The notes beneath the pieces were generated by a model. It had not been told where the DNA came from. It did no database searches and was given only the letters and a program-made list of their open reading frames with translations. From Glandiceps talaboti (Eukaryota; Hemichordata; Enteropneusta; Spengelidae), in the NCBI RefSeq assembly GCF_964340395.1, contig NC_135565.1, forward strand, positions 11,704,242 through 11,736,741: a stretch of 32,500 bases of DNA, in the 5' to 3' direction. Position numbers and translations under genes: made by a program. This document shows, one piece after another, positions 1-12,029 of this stretch; the first letter of the stretch is position 1; every line of letters starts with the position of its first letter.

Positions 1-769
1 GACAGGCTGCTTCGTCGCCACGTCAATTCGTCTCACATGTGTCTTTGACGACAAGTAGTTGATAAATATTTACACAAATTTAAATCTGGTAAAAGTTAAC
101 AATAAAAAAAGTTGACAGTTACTCACGTTAAGTTGTCGTTCTTTGACCTATCAATCCAAAAGTACATATAAATTCAACACGAACAAACTGTCCGAACTGT
201 CGCGAGAGTAGTAAAGGGACACATGGCTCCACTTCTGGACCAGCTAATTCAAGTATCTACAGTATCTACAAAAATATGCCAAGGAATTGAATTAATACAC
301 CGACGTATCATATCACAGCTTTGCACTGAACTGTTATTTAATACAGCAATTCTAGATAATTTCATTAGAACATTTCACAAGGGAATGATTTCTTTCCAGT
401 TGGCCAAGGTCAGATTTAATCCGGTTGCTAAGGTTACCTGAACTGTAGGCGAGATTTTTTTAATACGTATATTTGTAAAGTGTCAAGCAGTGTTACATGT
501 TTTATCGGCGTCGTCAGTAAAAGTGGCTCCTTATTCCCCATAGATACGTACCACTCGATATGTCTACCTCTTGATATTTGATTTGATGTTAATCTAATGT
601 CCAAGTTTATAATCATGTTTTCAACCCAATACGGCAATAGCTATATATAAAAATTCCTATGGTGCTAGTCTAGTCTGTGAGCAAAATAAGTTTGCCTCCA
701 GAATTTGAAACATGACTGTAGGTGAACAGGTTCTGTTACTTTAATTTCAAGGTTTACTCAACTAGCCAC
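1..769. other. AT-rich sequence, no recognised feature
   Basis: I see no domain, RNA gene or repeat here. A 72-codon open frame runs at 223-441 on the plus strand, starting MAPLLDQLIQ. Its codon use is as AT-rich as the surroundings and no family is recognised. It may be chance. Confidence 0.4.
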
Positions 770-1800
770 ACGTTAGTGACAATGACTAATATACACTGAT
801 GGTAATTATTTTTGACCAGTTTAACAAAGTTAACTAATTTCTTATTTAACACCTATGTTGTTTTGGTATCCGAGCAGTACATATCTCTTACACATTAGGA
901 CATCAACTCCATTCTCCCACGAACCGATTCTATAGTTTTACACTATATACCAATTTCAACGAATATTGACAATACTACTGCTATTATAAAACACACTCAA
1001 TCTTGCAACTCATGTGAGTACCTAATTATTACATAGAAATTCAAATAACGTGTTACTCATCAGTACTCAGTTGTATTACCTTTTGAACTAAGTCTGTACT
1101 TTAACACCATCATTATATATAGTGGATGGCTGTACTATACCCGTTTCAATGAATATTGACAATGCAATTATTAAACTATTCCATCTTAAACACGTGCTAC
1201 CCAGTTGAATACACAATCGTTATATAATCACGTATTGCTCATCAGGACTTGGTTTTATCATCCCATGGCCTACGTATGTACTTTTACACCATTATTACTT
1301 ATAGTGGATGGCTATTTATAAAATATACCAGTTGCAATGAATATTGACAATGCTATTATTAACACATGCCATATTGACTTAAAGAAATTCACAAGTAATA
1401 CAGGGAGATTATTTGTCATGGGAAATTTATACAATATGTTACTCATCAGCATGTCAGCTTCATTTTCTCATGAGCAATGTATATTTTAAATTTAGACTAT
1501 CATTACCAGAAGTGGATTGCTGTGATATTCCAGTTACATTGAACATTGACAGTGCTACTATTAACGTATTACCCAAAGAAATACACCAAGTTCCAAGTAC
1601 TGGTAACTTATTTGAGTACATTGTCAAAAGTTCAATAACGTTTTACTTATCACTAATTCAGTTTCATCTTCTCATGAGCCAAATCTACTTTTAGGCCACT
1701 AAATTACATCAAGGTGGATTGCTGCATAATAACCCTTTAAATGAATATCATTGACAACGCACTTCTATGTTGTCTTACAGAAATACAAAAAATCCCCAAA
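770..1800 (+). repeat. Degenerate tandem repeat, about 190-202 bp period, 5-6 copies
   Basis: The motif GAATATTGACAATGC or a close variant recurs at about 961, 1151, 1339, 1541 and 1743, giving spacings of 190, 188, 202 and 202. Two other landmarks keep the same order in each unit: AGTGGATGGCTG or AGTGGATTGCTG just upstream, and TTACTCATCAG or a variant in the middle (about 1053, 1236, 1440, 1644). A more diverged copy may lie near 770-900. The copies are old, with many substitutions and small indels. The 93-codon open frame at 1413-1694 lies wholly inside the repeat and is best read as a by-product of it. Confidence 0.8.
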
Positions 1801-2105
1801 TACGTACAACTTACCTTCACGTCTTCAGGATGACGTCAGACATGTTTTCTTCATTCAATTCGGAAAAATAAATTAGATTACAAACCTCTTCGTTATCAAC
1901 AAGGTCGCAACTAAACAGCAAACCCTGAAGAAAAATACGTGTAAAATCTGTCGGCAGTAACTGACTACGTTGTTCTTACCCCAGTTACCAACATATCATT
2001 GAAGTCAGACACTTAAAACTAATGGTTTATACACAGAAAACGTCACTCTGTGACTAAACAGACGAACGGCGACGTGTAATAATGGGTTGGATGATTGTTG
2101 CTGTG

Positions 2106-2114
2106 TATATAAAG
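2106..2114 (+). promoter_or_regulatory. Candidate TATA box
   Basis: TATATAAAG is a strong match to the metazoan TATA consensus. It lies 57 bp upstream of the ATG at 2163. A start site 25-32 bp downstream would fall near 2136-2142, leaving a 5' leader of 20-30 nt. No clear initiator motif is seen. TATA-like strings are frequent in AT-rich DNA, so the case rests on the arrangement with the short open frame that follows. Confidence 0.35.
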
Positions 2115-2162
2115 AACCAAGTAATCGGAGTAGCACAAACAGCACGGTTAAGAGACACAAAA

Positions 2163-2196
2163 ATGATTGCTTCCGTATATATCCTATTACATATTG
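2163..2196 (+). CDS. Candidate first coding exon (partial, unrecognised)
   Basis: An ATG at 2163, preceded by ACAAAA, opens MIASVYILLHI. This is a short hydrophobic start that could be the beginning of a signal peptide. A possible 5' splice donor (G|GTAGGG) follows at 2197. If the donor is not used, the frame runs on only to a stop near 2229. The sequence shows a TATA box, a short leader, a hydrophobic start and a donor-like site. A secreted-protein gene reading rightward is inference. No downstream exon is recognised, and the next 3 kb is largely microsatellite. Chance is a serious alternative. Confidence 0.2.
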
Positions 2197-2661
2197 GTAG
2201 GGGTCTCAGAGACAGAGTGTGTTATGTACTTTGAAATGACTGAAATCACAATCACTCGGTAGTTGCTGGATAGCCTCACTACAGGCGCTTCATCAAGTCT
2301 AAACACCGGATTTATCGTTCCACACTCACCACTGTTTATAATGACCTCAGAATTATAAACTGACGGATAATATTTCTAATGGCATCAATCAGCACAAATC
2401 AGCAGCAGAAAATGATGATGACGATTTCGAAAAATCACCTATGTTCGATTAGCTAGGAAAAAGAATGCCATGAATATTTATTTATTGATAGAAAATCTGC
2501 GGTACACAGTACTTTCATTTTAGTCTTCCTGTGACACACACGAGTCCTATACAATCATTTCAATTCAGTTTGAGTGAAAACAACCTAATGCTCTATCGTT
2601 CAAATCACAAATAATGCGAACTTGGCAATTTGTCGTTGCAGTTGCTTCCAAAGCTTGAATA

Positions 2662-3380
<719 letters not shown>

Positions 3381-3389
3381 GTATGTATG

Positions 3390-3445
<56 letters not shown>
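3381..3445 (+). repeat. (GTAT)n then (AT)n microsatellite
   Basis: Three GTAT units grade into about 25 AT dinucleotides, with one GT interruption near 3435. Confidence 0.95.
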
Positions 3446-4149
3446 ACTCGGTGAATATCAATCTGCTAAGACAGTGCTCTATACCGCAGTGGCAGAGCGT
3501 AATAGTTGATAGGTATACAAACATCATTAGCGGAAACCAGAGCTGCTGTTATTTCTTACGCGACACTGTTGGCGGCGCGTTTTGTACGGTGCCGTAAAAG
3601 AGGCTGTTATGTGGTTTGCGACGATGACAAACACTACCGTGGTTTCATATCCATGGTCAAAGAAAGGCTGGGCATATAAATAGTAATCCCGAATTTGATA
3701 ATATCGAACTCATTTACGATACAGATGAAACCTTGGGTTAAATGGCGATTGATTTATAAATCCATTCTCTATATGTTCATCAGTCATTCGGAAAAATCGA
3801 GTTTAATAAAGTGTGTCTATTAGTCTATCATCAAGCATTTTCATTATATATTGACAAGATAACGAATTAAGGCAGCTGAATGATACAGTTCACCCTCCGG
3901 TCAATATCACTGATAGGTGCATTCTGTTGAATATCTTACTTGTATTCGAGTGTTTGGTGCACATGTACCGGTATAAGTATTAAAGTAATATCCTACACAT
4001 GATTTCTTTCTTTTTTTAATTTGCAATTTATTTTTGTGAAATCTGAATCTAATACACAATGTCTCATATATACCAGCAAGAAGATGTCATTCATTGATTA
4101 ATAGTGTCCAAGCCACTAATAGCTTTCAGCAACCACGTGATACATTATG

Positions 4150-4151
<2 letters not shown>
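3446..4151. other. No recognised gene
   Basis: Mixed-composition sequence with a GC-richer patch near 3540-3600. No motif, RNA gene or repeat is recognised. Confidence 0.4.
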
Positions 4152-4216
<65 letters not shown>

Positions 4217-4336
4217 GAGAGACTGACAGACAGACAGAGACAGGGAGAGAGGGGTGGGAGGACAGAGAGAGACAGATAGGCTGGCACAGAGGGAGGAAGG
4301 GATGGAGAGAGAGGGAGAGAGGAGTTCGTTCATAGT

Positions 4337-4369
<33 letters not shown>

Positions 4370-4370
4370 T
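4152..4370 (+). repeat. (AG)n, purine-rich tract and (GACA)n
   Basis: A pure AG run of about 64 bp (4152-4215) passes into a degenerate purine-rich stretch of AGAG and GACAG words, then a clean (GACA)n run of about 8 units at 4338-4369. The minus-strand open frame of Ser-Leu repeats across it is an artefact of the repeat. Confidence 0.95.
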
Positions 4371-5161
4371 GAATAACTATGACTGGACTGATTGTACATT
4401 TTGTGGTATTGTTCAAATGCCTTAAAACCCAACATATGACTTCCTTTAATGTGATCAGTGTTTTCAATAACAGGAACCAATTCATGATAAACCACTAGCG
4501 ATTTCCTGGGGAGCCAATTCAAAAGATCAGTTTATTGACAACATCACATGTACGTACCTCGGAGGTACAACATATATATATAAACAATTTGTCTTTTAGT
4601 TTGGATAGAAAAGTCATTACACTCTTTTAAATTCCATTAATTGACAGACTTAATATGAAGACTGACAGTGGAATTAAGAGAGGTGAAGGAACCAGTCTTT
4701 AAGTTGATGAAAAGATAGGTTTGTTTTTCGACCTTCGACCTCACTGAGTTATCGTTATTTGCCGATTAATGTCATAATGCAGAATCCGGTTTCAGGCATT
4801 TCCAGCTACATGATCTCTGGTACAGAGTACACATTACCACATCAGGATACAATAATATTCGTTTACAAACAGTCAATAACTTCAGGAATCTGTTTAATTA
4901 TGTAAACACGTGAATCACTTAGAGACACATACAACTAAATCAAATTAGAAGGTTTCAGGATACGAGGACTCACATTTATGTTCATAAGACGATTTGCTTA
5001 AGTTTGAAAACATTGGTATTAGAAAAAATGTTTTGGCCTTTTTTGAACAATGTATGGAGTCGGTGACATGTTCTGGAAAAGACACAAGCCCACCTCCCCA
5101 ATGAAGAAATACATAAATAAATGTATTAATTTAACTAATTAATGTAATTAATCAATTAATT
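4371..5161. other. No recognised gene
   Basis: AT-rich DNA with no open frame or repeat of note, ending in AATT-rich sequence from about 5120. Confidence 0.4.

Positions 5162-5248
<87 letters not shown>
5162..5248 (+). repeat. (AATC)n microsatellite, about 22 units
   Basis: A nearly perfect AATC/ATCA tetranucleotide run. Each side is flanked by AATT-type degenerate units, the usual signature of a decayed edge. Confidence 0.97.
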
Positions 5249-5363
5249 TAATTAATTAATCAATTAATTAAAAAAAGAAAAAAAAGATAACAATTACGTT
5301 ACCTATAGTAACTGAACTATATTGAGTAATACGAACACATATTTATAGCAAACACAGCCAATA

Positions 5364-5621
5364 ATGAAGAAAACTGAAAAAAAAAATGAAATGATTATTA
5401 TGTCGCATCACTTACTTGCAACGAAGGAAACACAGAGACTTGCGCTGGTCATCTCATATATGCTGGTTGTTATAAATCAGGAGTTGTTACCATCAGATCC
5501 TGGAGTGCAGCATATGTATAAGACTGCATATTATGGATTCAAATGGACAAAAAATGATGCGGATGCCGTCGGCGACATTTTTTTCACCCCGGCTGTCCCA
5601 ACTGTCAAGACGTGTAGCTAG
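5364..5621 (+). CDS. Unrecognised 85-codon open frame (doubtful)
   Basis: The frame starts with a lysine-rich, low-complexity N-terminus from an A-rich stretch. It then passes through a more ordinary segment with a hydrophobic patch (LALVISYMLVVI, residues about 29-40) and a mixed C-terminus ending TPAVPTVKTCS. A second ATG within the frame at about residue 13 would make a cleaner start. The last 80 bases are richer in GC than the surroundings. No domain, signal peptide or family is recognised. There is no promoter, splice site or neighbour to support it. It could be a chance frame or an exon fragment. Confidence 0.2.
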   Translation: MKKTEKKNEMIIMSHHLLATKETQRLALVISYMLVVINQELLPSDPGVQHMYKTAYYGFKWTKNDADAVGDIFFTPAVPTVKTCS

Positions 5622-8600
5622 TAAACGTGATGGGTATCCAGGCTGTCAATGCTAACGAGATATCTAATAGCCTACGGTTCTCATTTTCACCAGATGTTAT
5701 GAGGGAATCATTGTAATAACTATGTGATAAATGTCATGTTATTGACTGTATTCAATCATTCATTCTTATTGCACGAACATGTCAATAATAATGATGCCTT
5801 ACTGAGAGAAAGAAAAAGTTGTCATTTGTTCCCAGTGCACAGTACTTGACATCTGACAATATCAAAGAATGAGACGAAAAATTGAAACATAATAGTTGCT
5901 TTATAGTAGTAGCACGTATGCTTGCGTCTTATTTTATTTTAGCTTTGATAGTTAACGGTCGTAAAATTGCGCTTTTTTAAGAAACGTTGTTGTCCATTTT
6001 GCAAATACTTCTAGTGAGAGTGCATGGATGACAAGATTTCAACTGTTTCTGTATGAATCATACAAAGATTAAAACGGGTGTCAAAAAGAACGTTAACGTA
6101 AAAATCACTATGTGACTTTTTTGTTTCCACCATCGTAAGTGGGTCAAATAGTTAGGATGTGTTTCAACAAAACAAAGTGTGTTCCGACCAAACTTTTTCT
6201 TTGCTTACAAAAAAAAAATCTGACACTGCCCGGTTTTTTAATAAAGATTCGCCATCAATTATGATGTTCTTAGGCGAGAAAGGTTGGGGCAGTCACGTGT
6301 TTGAACTTTATTACTATCAGGGATAGGTCATTTGATTGAATGAAAATGATTCATAGATAAACGAAAAAGATAAAAAGTACATTTAAAATAATACTCCAAA
6401 CACAAAACTATTTAAATTGTTAATTCTGACGTGAGCAGTTATTCATGATGAATATTAGATACATTCAACTAGTTTCAACTTTAAACTTAATTATTGTCTA
6501 GCTTTGGAATTGTTTGATAAATATAAACATTTTCATAATTTGGTTTTATGATTTTCGAACTTCGATTACTATTGATAACGCTCCAGTTTTTATTTATAAT
6601 GTGTATGTGTACTCAATGACGTAACATACATGCAAAACAAACAGAAATGTATCGTGCGTTCGTGTGTTTACGACTGACCGTGTGTGCGTATGTGTGTGCG
6701 TACGAGACAGGTATGTGTTTTGTCTGTGTTGCATGTGGATTCTATTCAACGGTTAGACACTAGTTGAACGGCATTACATGGTTACATATTCATTCTGATA
6801 TAAATAAACCTCTTAAATTAACACAAACTACACAGTAACATTATACCATTGTCGTCAAATGTCACTGTATCTTACAGATTAACATGGTTATACTAAATAG
6901 CAACGAGTTCGTACATCATGCATATATCAAATTACGTGTCATAAGGCGATAATGGCACGCAAGTAGGTAACATTACGCCACTTGTCTCTACTTCCAAACT
7001 AAAGTCTCCAGTTAGATAGTTTGTGTATCAATCAAACCGTGACTGGAACGCGATGCTAAACTTAATCAAGAACACTTTAAAAGGGCAACGAAATGTAGGA
7101 CATGTTCTCTGTCGTGCCTTCATATTAAACAACTCATAATAATCTTATGAAGTCGTGTACGTAAACAATCTTAATATCAGCCAAGGGCTGTCACGTGTGA
7201 ATGACACCAACAACAATTATCATATTTCTAATACATGTAGATCACGTGTTCCTTCATCGATAGCATGTTACAAAACCCTGTGCTGACTTGTACCAACTAA
7301 AAACGACAATTTTAATGATTGAACGGGTTTTAAAATAGATACTGAATGATATTGTGAAATATTGGAATTATGATTTGTCATCTTATGAGGCTTTGACTTT
7401 GTCTCGATTACCCAGACTCCACTAGGGCGTCAGACTTTCAGCCGCGACAGGGCGAAAGTCAGATACCAAATATAGTTTGGATAACGATACGGTCAGACTC
7501 ATCTCGTGTTGAATAATTCTAAATGCGCGACAGAATACCCCTATATTATCGGAACCCGGGTCCATCCAATATTTGTGTTCAGTTTAAGATAGATTTAAAT
7601 ATCGCTGGTTTTTATCACTGCCCTGGAGTAAATTCACGATTGGATACGAGAAGTAACGTGATGTGAAAGGGGTGAAGCCGTTATACTTTCTGTCATTTCC
7701 ACACACGGAACCCCCCCCCACACACACACACACGCATCAAACGCGCGCACACGTAGCCTTGTCAGAAAAACAACATCACTTTACTATGTCTCGTTTGTCG
7801 ATGTACTGAGCGTTATTTAAATTTAAAGTTAACATGATTACGCTGCCTAAGCGATCGTGAGAATAGTGCCACGTAATCCTAAATAAAAAACATATGTGTT
7901 TCATTATTCTGCAGCAACAAAACCCGATATTAATGTTTTACAACAAGTTATAGCTAATTGTATAACCCTAAAGGAATGTTCTAATTTTAAAGTAATCAAA
8001 AACTGAAAGTGGTCCGAATTAAGTTGAACTTTAAACAACCTGTTTGCAATTTCAAGTATAATTAACTAGGTTGATATGTTACAGCCGATTTCACCATCCA
8101 AGTGGCAATACGTCATGTATGCAGATTCATGTGTAATGTTACCAGTTCTCCGTTAAACATAGTGTTGCAAGCAATTCAATGGTTTTATTATGTAGTGATG
8201 ATCAACATTTGAACTATAATGAGATATCACATATTAGGTGATTACAGAACACCATTCTCATTTTTACCCACACGGAAATGAACAGCCGAACTTTTATAGG
8301 GCCGAACCGTCTGATAACAATCCATGTTTATGAGGGAACCAGTACTAGTACTGAAAGTGGACGTATGGATGCGGAGAGTTGGAGGATTTTGAATTTATTT
8401 TGGATTTTTAATTCATAAAACAATGTTATCATGGATTCGACAAACGTGAAACAGCATAGACAAAGTCCTTGTTTGTAAAATTGTGAGTTGCAAAAGATTA
8501 TTAAATGTGTACAATAAAAAACTTTGTACACATATTTTAACTTTTTTTCAATATATTGAGTTACAAACACAGACTTGGTCTATATGTGTTGCTTCACGTT

Positions 8601-10844
8601 GATTTTTTTTCAAGTAGGAAGCCATGATAACATTGTTTTATATAATTTAAAAATCTAAAGTAAATTCCCAATCCTCATCCATATGGCCACTTCAATTATA
8701 TGTGTCTTATTGTAACACCTTAAAAAATTAAGCATGGGTCGGTCGGTCGGTCGATTAAAACAATCCTTGTAAATAGTAAGTGTATGTGTACATGTTGGTG
8801 ATACTGTCACGTCATTATCATACTTAATCAGTCGGAATGACTTAGAAATGATACAGATGGAAACTTTGTTTAAAGGTCCCAAATTTCAGTAATATAAGCG
8901 ATAATTTACACTCAGATACGTGCTCTTGGGGTCGCTGTATATCAGTTACGTTATAAATGTTGTATAGTACTGACGTAGAGGGCGTCATTTTATTATTTGA
9001 AGAATCTGGTCGGGTATGAGAAATATCTTATAAATTAGTAGTCACAGTTATCCAGAATCACCGTTGAGGACAGAAAACCCGAGCGAGAGGTGTTATGCCC
9101 TCAAAGCCGAGAGTCTGGGTAACCGAGACTATAAGATCGTAGTTGATTTCATGAATTTCCATGGTTATACAAAAATGGCTTCATAGTTGACTAATCCATC
9201 CTTTTCACAACATTTACAGAATTACCGAATTTTGCAAGTTAATAAAGTTGTTTCAACGTTTTATCTCCCCCCCCCCCCTTTCCCCAACCCCAACGTGCAT
9301 CAAGCTTGGGTAATGTGAAAAGTGACGGATGAATGACACTTTGTAAATCGTTAGTTTATCAATAGGCTAAAATCGAATAATGGAAGAAAATGGAAATTAC
9401 CGGTAGTCAAAGGTGAAGAATCCTACCATGCAAACTTATATTAATGGTTTACGGTTTCGATGACATTTTACTTTACTAGCGTTTATGTACAATCTGAAAC
9501 TGTGTGAATTAAACTATAGGCCTTGACACCAGTGTTGCTTAAAGATGTTACACTGCACACGATGTAATGTACAAACCATTGACATTACCTGACCTCAGAT
9601 GAGAAGCTACTTATACAAGTAATTATAGTTATATCCGGCGGTAGAGGGCGACACACGAGAGGAATTCCGTTTCATAATCCACGCGGATGGATAGAGGCAG
9701 TACGCGCGTTGTCGAGTTTGCAGACATGAGAGTTGCCAGTAACGCATGTGACTGGTAAACAACGCCTGTGTCTGGTTTAATACATATTCGGGTTTACGCC
9801 TGCGCATTTTGCACACGTTACAATTTGTTTGTGTATATCGTTATTCACATCATGCACATGTGTACTTCACGTGCAGTGCTAGTGCTCCTTCAAGTCACAG
9901 AATTGTCTGTGTTCCAGTCTAGATGTATACATCGCGAGAGCGTAGTGCAAGTGCGAACCAGAGGTGCGAACTTTCACGGTAAGTTGACCCCTGTTCTTTC
10001 ATCGACAAAAATGTACATGTGTCACTATTATTAGAAAAACTATGCGTGTGTCTGGATCACAACAACTTGTAATTGTGTGCTAATAAGTATACACTATTCC
10101 ATGATGGCAATATTCTACTCTATTTCGACCGTAATACAAAACAATCAATATTGGCAGCTGAATATTCCGGAGCAATCGCCGGCAACGATAACTTTGAATA
10201 TTGTATATACCCAAATAACGTCATTATTTTGTATGATCATCATATATAGCATTCTTGAATAGAATCTTAGCTCACGTCACAAGGGACTGATTCTCCATTG
10301 TCAGAAACGTTTCCCGTAATATCAAGCAGGACATGCAGTTTAGAAAGTAGTGTGTTTGACCCATCCCTATGCATTGTCTCACTCTGAGTTGTAACACATA
10401 AACACAGATAAAGATAAGATAACGAGGTGTAACATTTATTATGCGTACATGATTATGAATGCATCTTTATGCTCAAAATACAATGTACAAAGCAATTGAC
10501 ACAAGTACAATTAACATTCTGTGGGTTTAAAATGGGCCATATAATGAGTTTTGAATAAACACAGCTGTTGGAATGAACGATGTTTTGAAGAGAACCATGC
10601 AAGATTGTGTATACATAGACAGTTTTCTGAGCTTTCCTAGTGACTAGCATGAAGTTTAACAACAGACATTGATACTGGTAGTAGTACTGTATTCTCAGCT
10701 GTGTCTACAGTCAGTCAATCTTTACATGCATGGTAAAGCATACAAAAATAACATGCAGAAATAAAATGATTAAAATATATTCTTTTAACCAACTGATGGA
10801 GCACTGTTTACATCGACTAGAAAGTTTCCAAGAGGAAGTCTATC
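5622..10844. other. About 5.2 kb without a recognised gene
   Basis: No protein domain, tRNA or other RNA gene is seen. Small features are a C-run then (CA)n at 7711-7733, (GGTC)n at 8737-8753 and a C-run near 9267. A G+T-rich word close to GCGTGTGTCTGG recurs at about 9743, 9763 and 10041. A possible inverted pair at 7399 and 9136 is described separately. Open frames of 60-90 codons here (for example 8328-8570 minus and 9768-10034 plus) have background composition and no recognisable motif. Confidence 0.45.
7399..9136. mobile_element. Possible TIR-bounded element, 1.74 kb (weak)
   Basis: GTCTCGATTACCCAGACTCC at 7399-7418 matches 18 of 20 bases of the reverse complement of 9117-9136, which reads GTCTCGGTTACCCAGACTCT. 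The two copies point inward like terminal inverted repeats, but similarity fades beyond 20 bp and no convincing target duplication is seen. No transposase is recognised between them. Two independent insertions of one short dispersed repeat would look the same. Confidence 0.25.
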
Positions 10845-11995
10845 ATCTGAGGTCAAAATATGCAGAAACTGAATGAAAATTTGAATTATCTAATGAAAAA
10901 GAAGAAGAATAAGTGCCTTTCTTTAATTTGTATAATGAGAATAAAGCATGAAATGATGAAATTCATGTTCTACCGCATAATTTGACAAAATTTAAAGATT
11001 CTTTCATCATGTACAGGAATCTTAGGAGTACACCATCTCCCCAACTCAATATAAATATTATAATCCAAAATTCTAAATTTAGTCACTAGTCTTCTACCAA
11101 CTGGATTTTTAATTTGCAGAAGATGTTTCTCAAAACCAAAAGCTGTTTTAAATAATCTAAATGTTCTCATTTTGTTTTTATTAGTAATTTTTTCTTCTAA
11201 TGTCATTATGTAATTCCCTGTACCATGATTACAAAATTCTAGACATAAGTCATAAAATTATGATGAACCTTCCTAGTATAATTAAACCTGCAAAGATTTG
11301 ACCACACACTGTTCTCATTATATTTAACAAGTAAGTTTCTAATAATAAAATATAAATACCCCATGTTGAATAACACATAGAACAAATGTAGGCTGCTCAC
11401 AATAAATTGTCCATCGACAATTAATCTATACCAATACTTTAACAGAAGTTTAATTACAGTGAAATTAGTGGGGAAATGACCTCATTCTCCAACAATACCA
11501 CATCTTGATATCTTATAAGAAACCCAAAGTAGAAATCTATAAAAAAAAAAAAAAACATCAACAAGAATCTGAAAATTTCTCAATTTCATAACCCCAAACT
11601 TCACATTTGTAAGTCACAATAGCAACAATTAAACAATCAAAGAGATCTAAAGCCACATCAATAGAAATACTCTAGTTAGAAGAAATAGTTATACATGGAC
11701 TTAAGAGAGCTCTCGTGGATTTTTAGAAGAAATAATGATACAAGAAAACAGTATTCTCTTAGGCTTACATTGTCGAGAGTAAATTTATAAAAAATAAAAT
11801 TTGGATTTCCTGTATTTACATATGACCTTGATTTCTTAATGTTGATTATTATTTTCTACTTTGTACAAAATAATGTAATTTAAATAAACAACTTTGCAAC
11901 TCAACTTTAATTTCTAGTGGTAGAGACTCATCAGCATATAAAAGACAATTCAGAGACACACTTGTAAGTTTCACAGGGCTATCATTCTTGACAAA
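10845..11995 (-). pseudogene. Non-LTR retrotransposon reverse transcriptase, 5'-truncated and decayed
   Basis: Read on the minus strand, with several frameshifts and stops, this gives a collinear series of landmarks of the RT and C-terminal region of invertebrate LINE-type ORF2 proteins. They are CLLYADE at 11924-11947 (the catalytic YADD box with its last Asp changed to Glu), then an INIKKS stretch. Next come IDVALDLFDCLIVAIVTYK followed directly by CEVWGYE (the latter at about 11585-11605), then KYWYRLI, NKMRTFRLFKTAFGFEKHL (about 11150), GRWCTPKIP (about 11030) and, in another frame, VEHEFHHF. The last two form the usual GRW...C..C...VE-EFHF zinc-binding tail, with one Cys lost. The longest intact frame is only 78 codons (10970-11206). 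The upstream RT and endonuclease are missing. The truncation falls where the 169-bp satellite begins. It cannot encode an active enzyme. The clade (CR1/L2-like or other) is not assigned. Confidence 0.85.
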
Positions 11996-12029
11996 ACAAG
12001 CTCTTTCCAAACTGGTGGATTCTAAATCA

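Noticed and set aside
223-441. 72-codon plus-strand frame starting MAPLLDQLIQ
   Set aside because: Background codon composition, no recognisable motif, and no promoter or splice support. It is within the length expected by chance in 32 kb.
1413-1694. 93-codon frame
   Set aside because: It lies inside the 190-202-bp tandem repeat, and the sister units are not open in the same way.
3470-3530. tRNA-like fold
   Set aside because: No A-box/B-box pair or TTCRA loop is present at the right spacing.
4094-4522. Frames with Arg-Glu (plus) and Ser-Leu/Cys-Leu (minus) repeats
   Set aside because: They are translations of the AG and GACA microsatellites.
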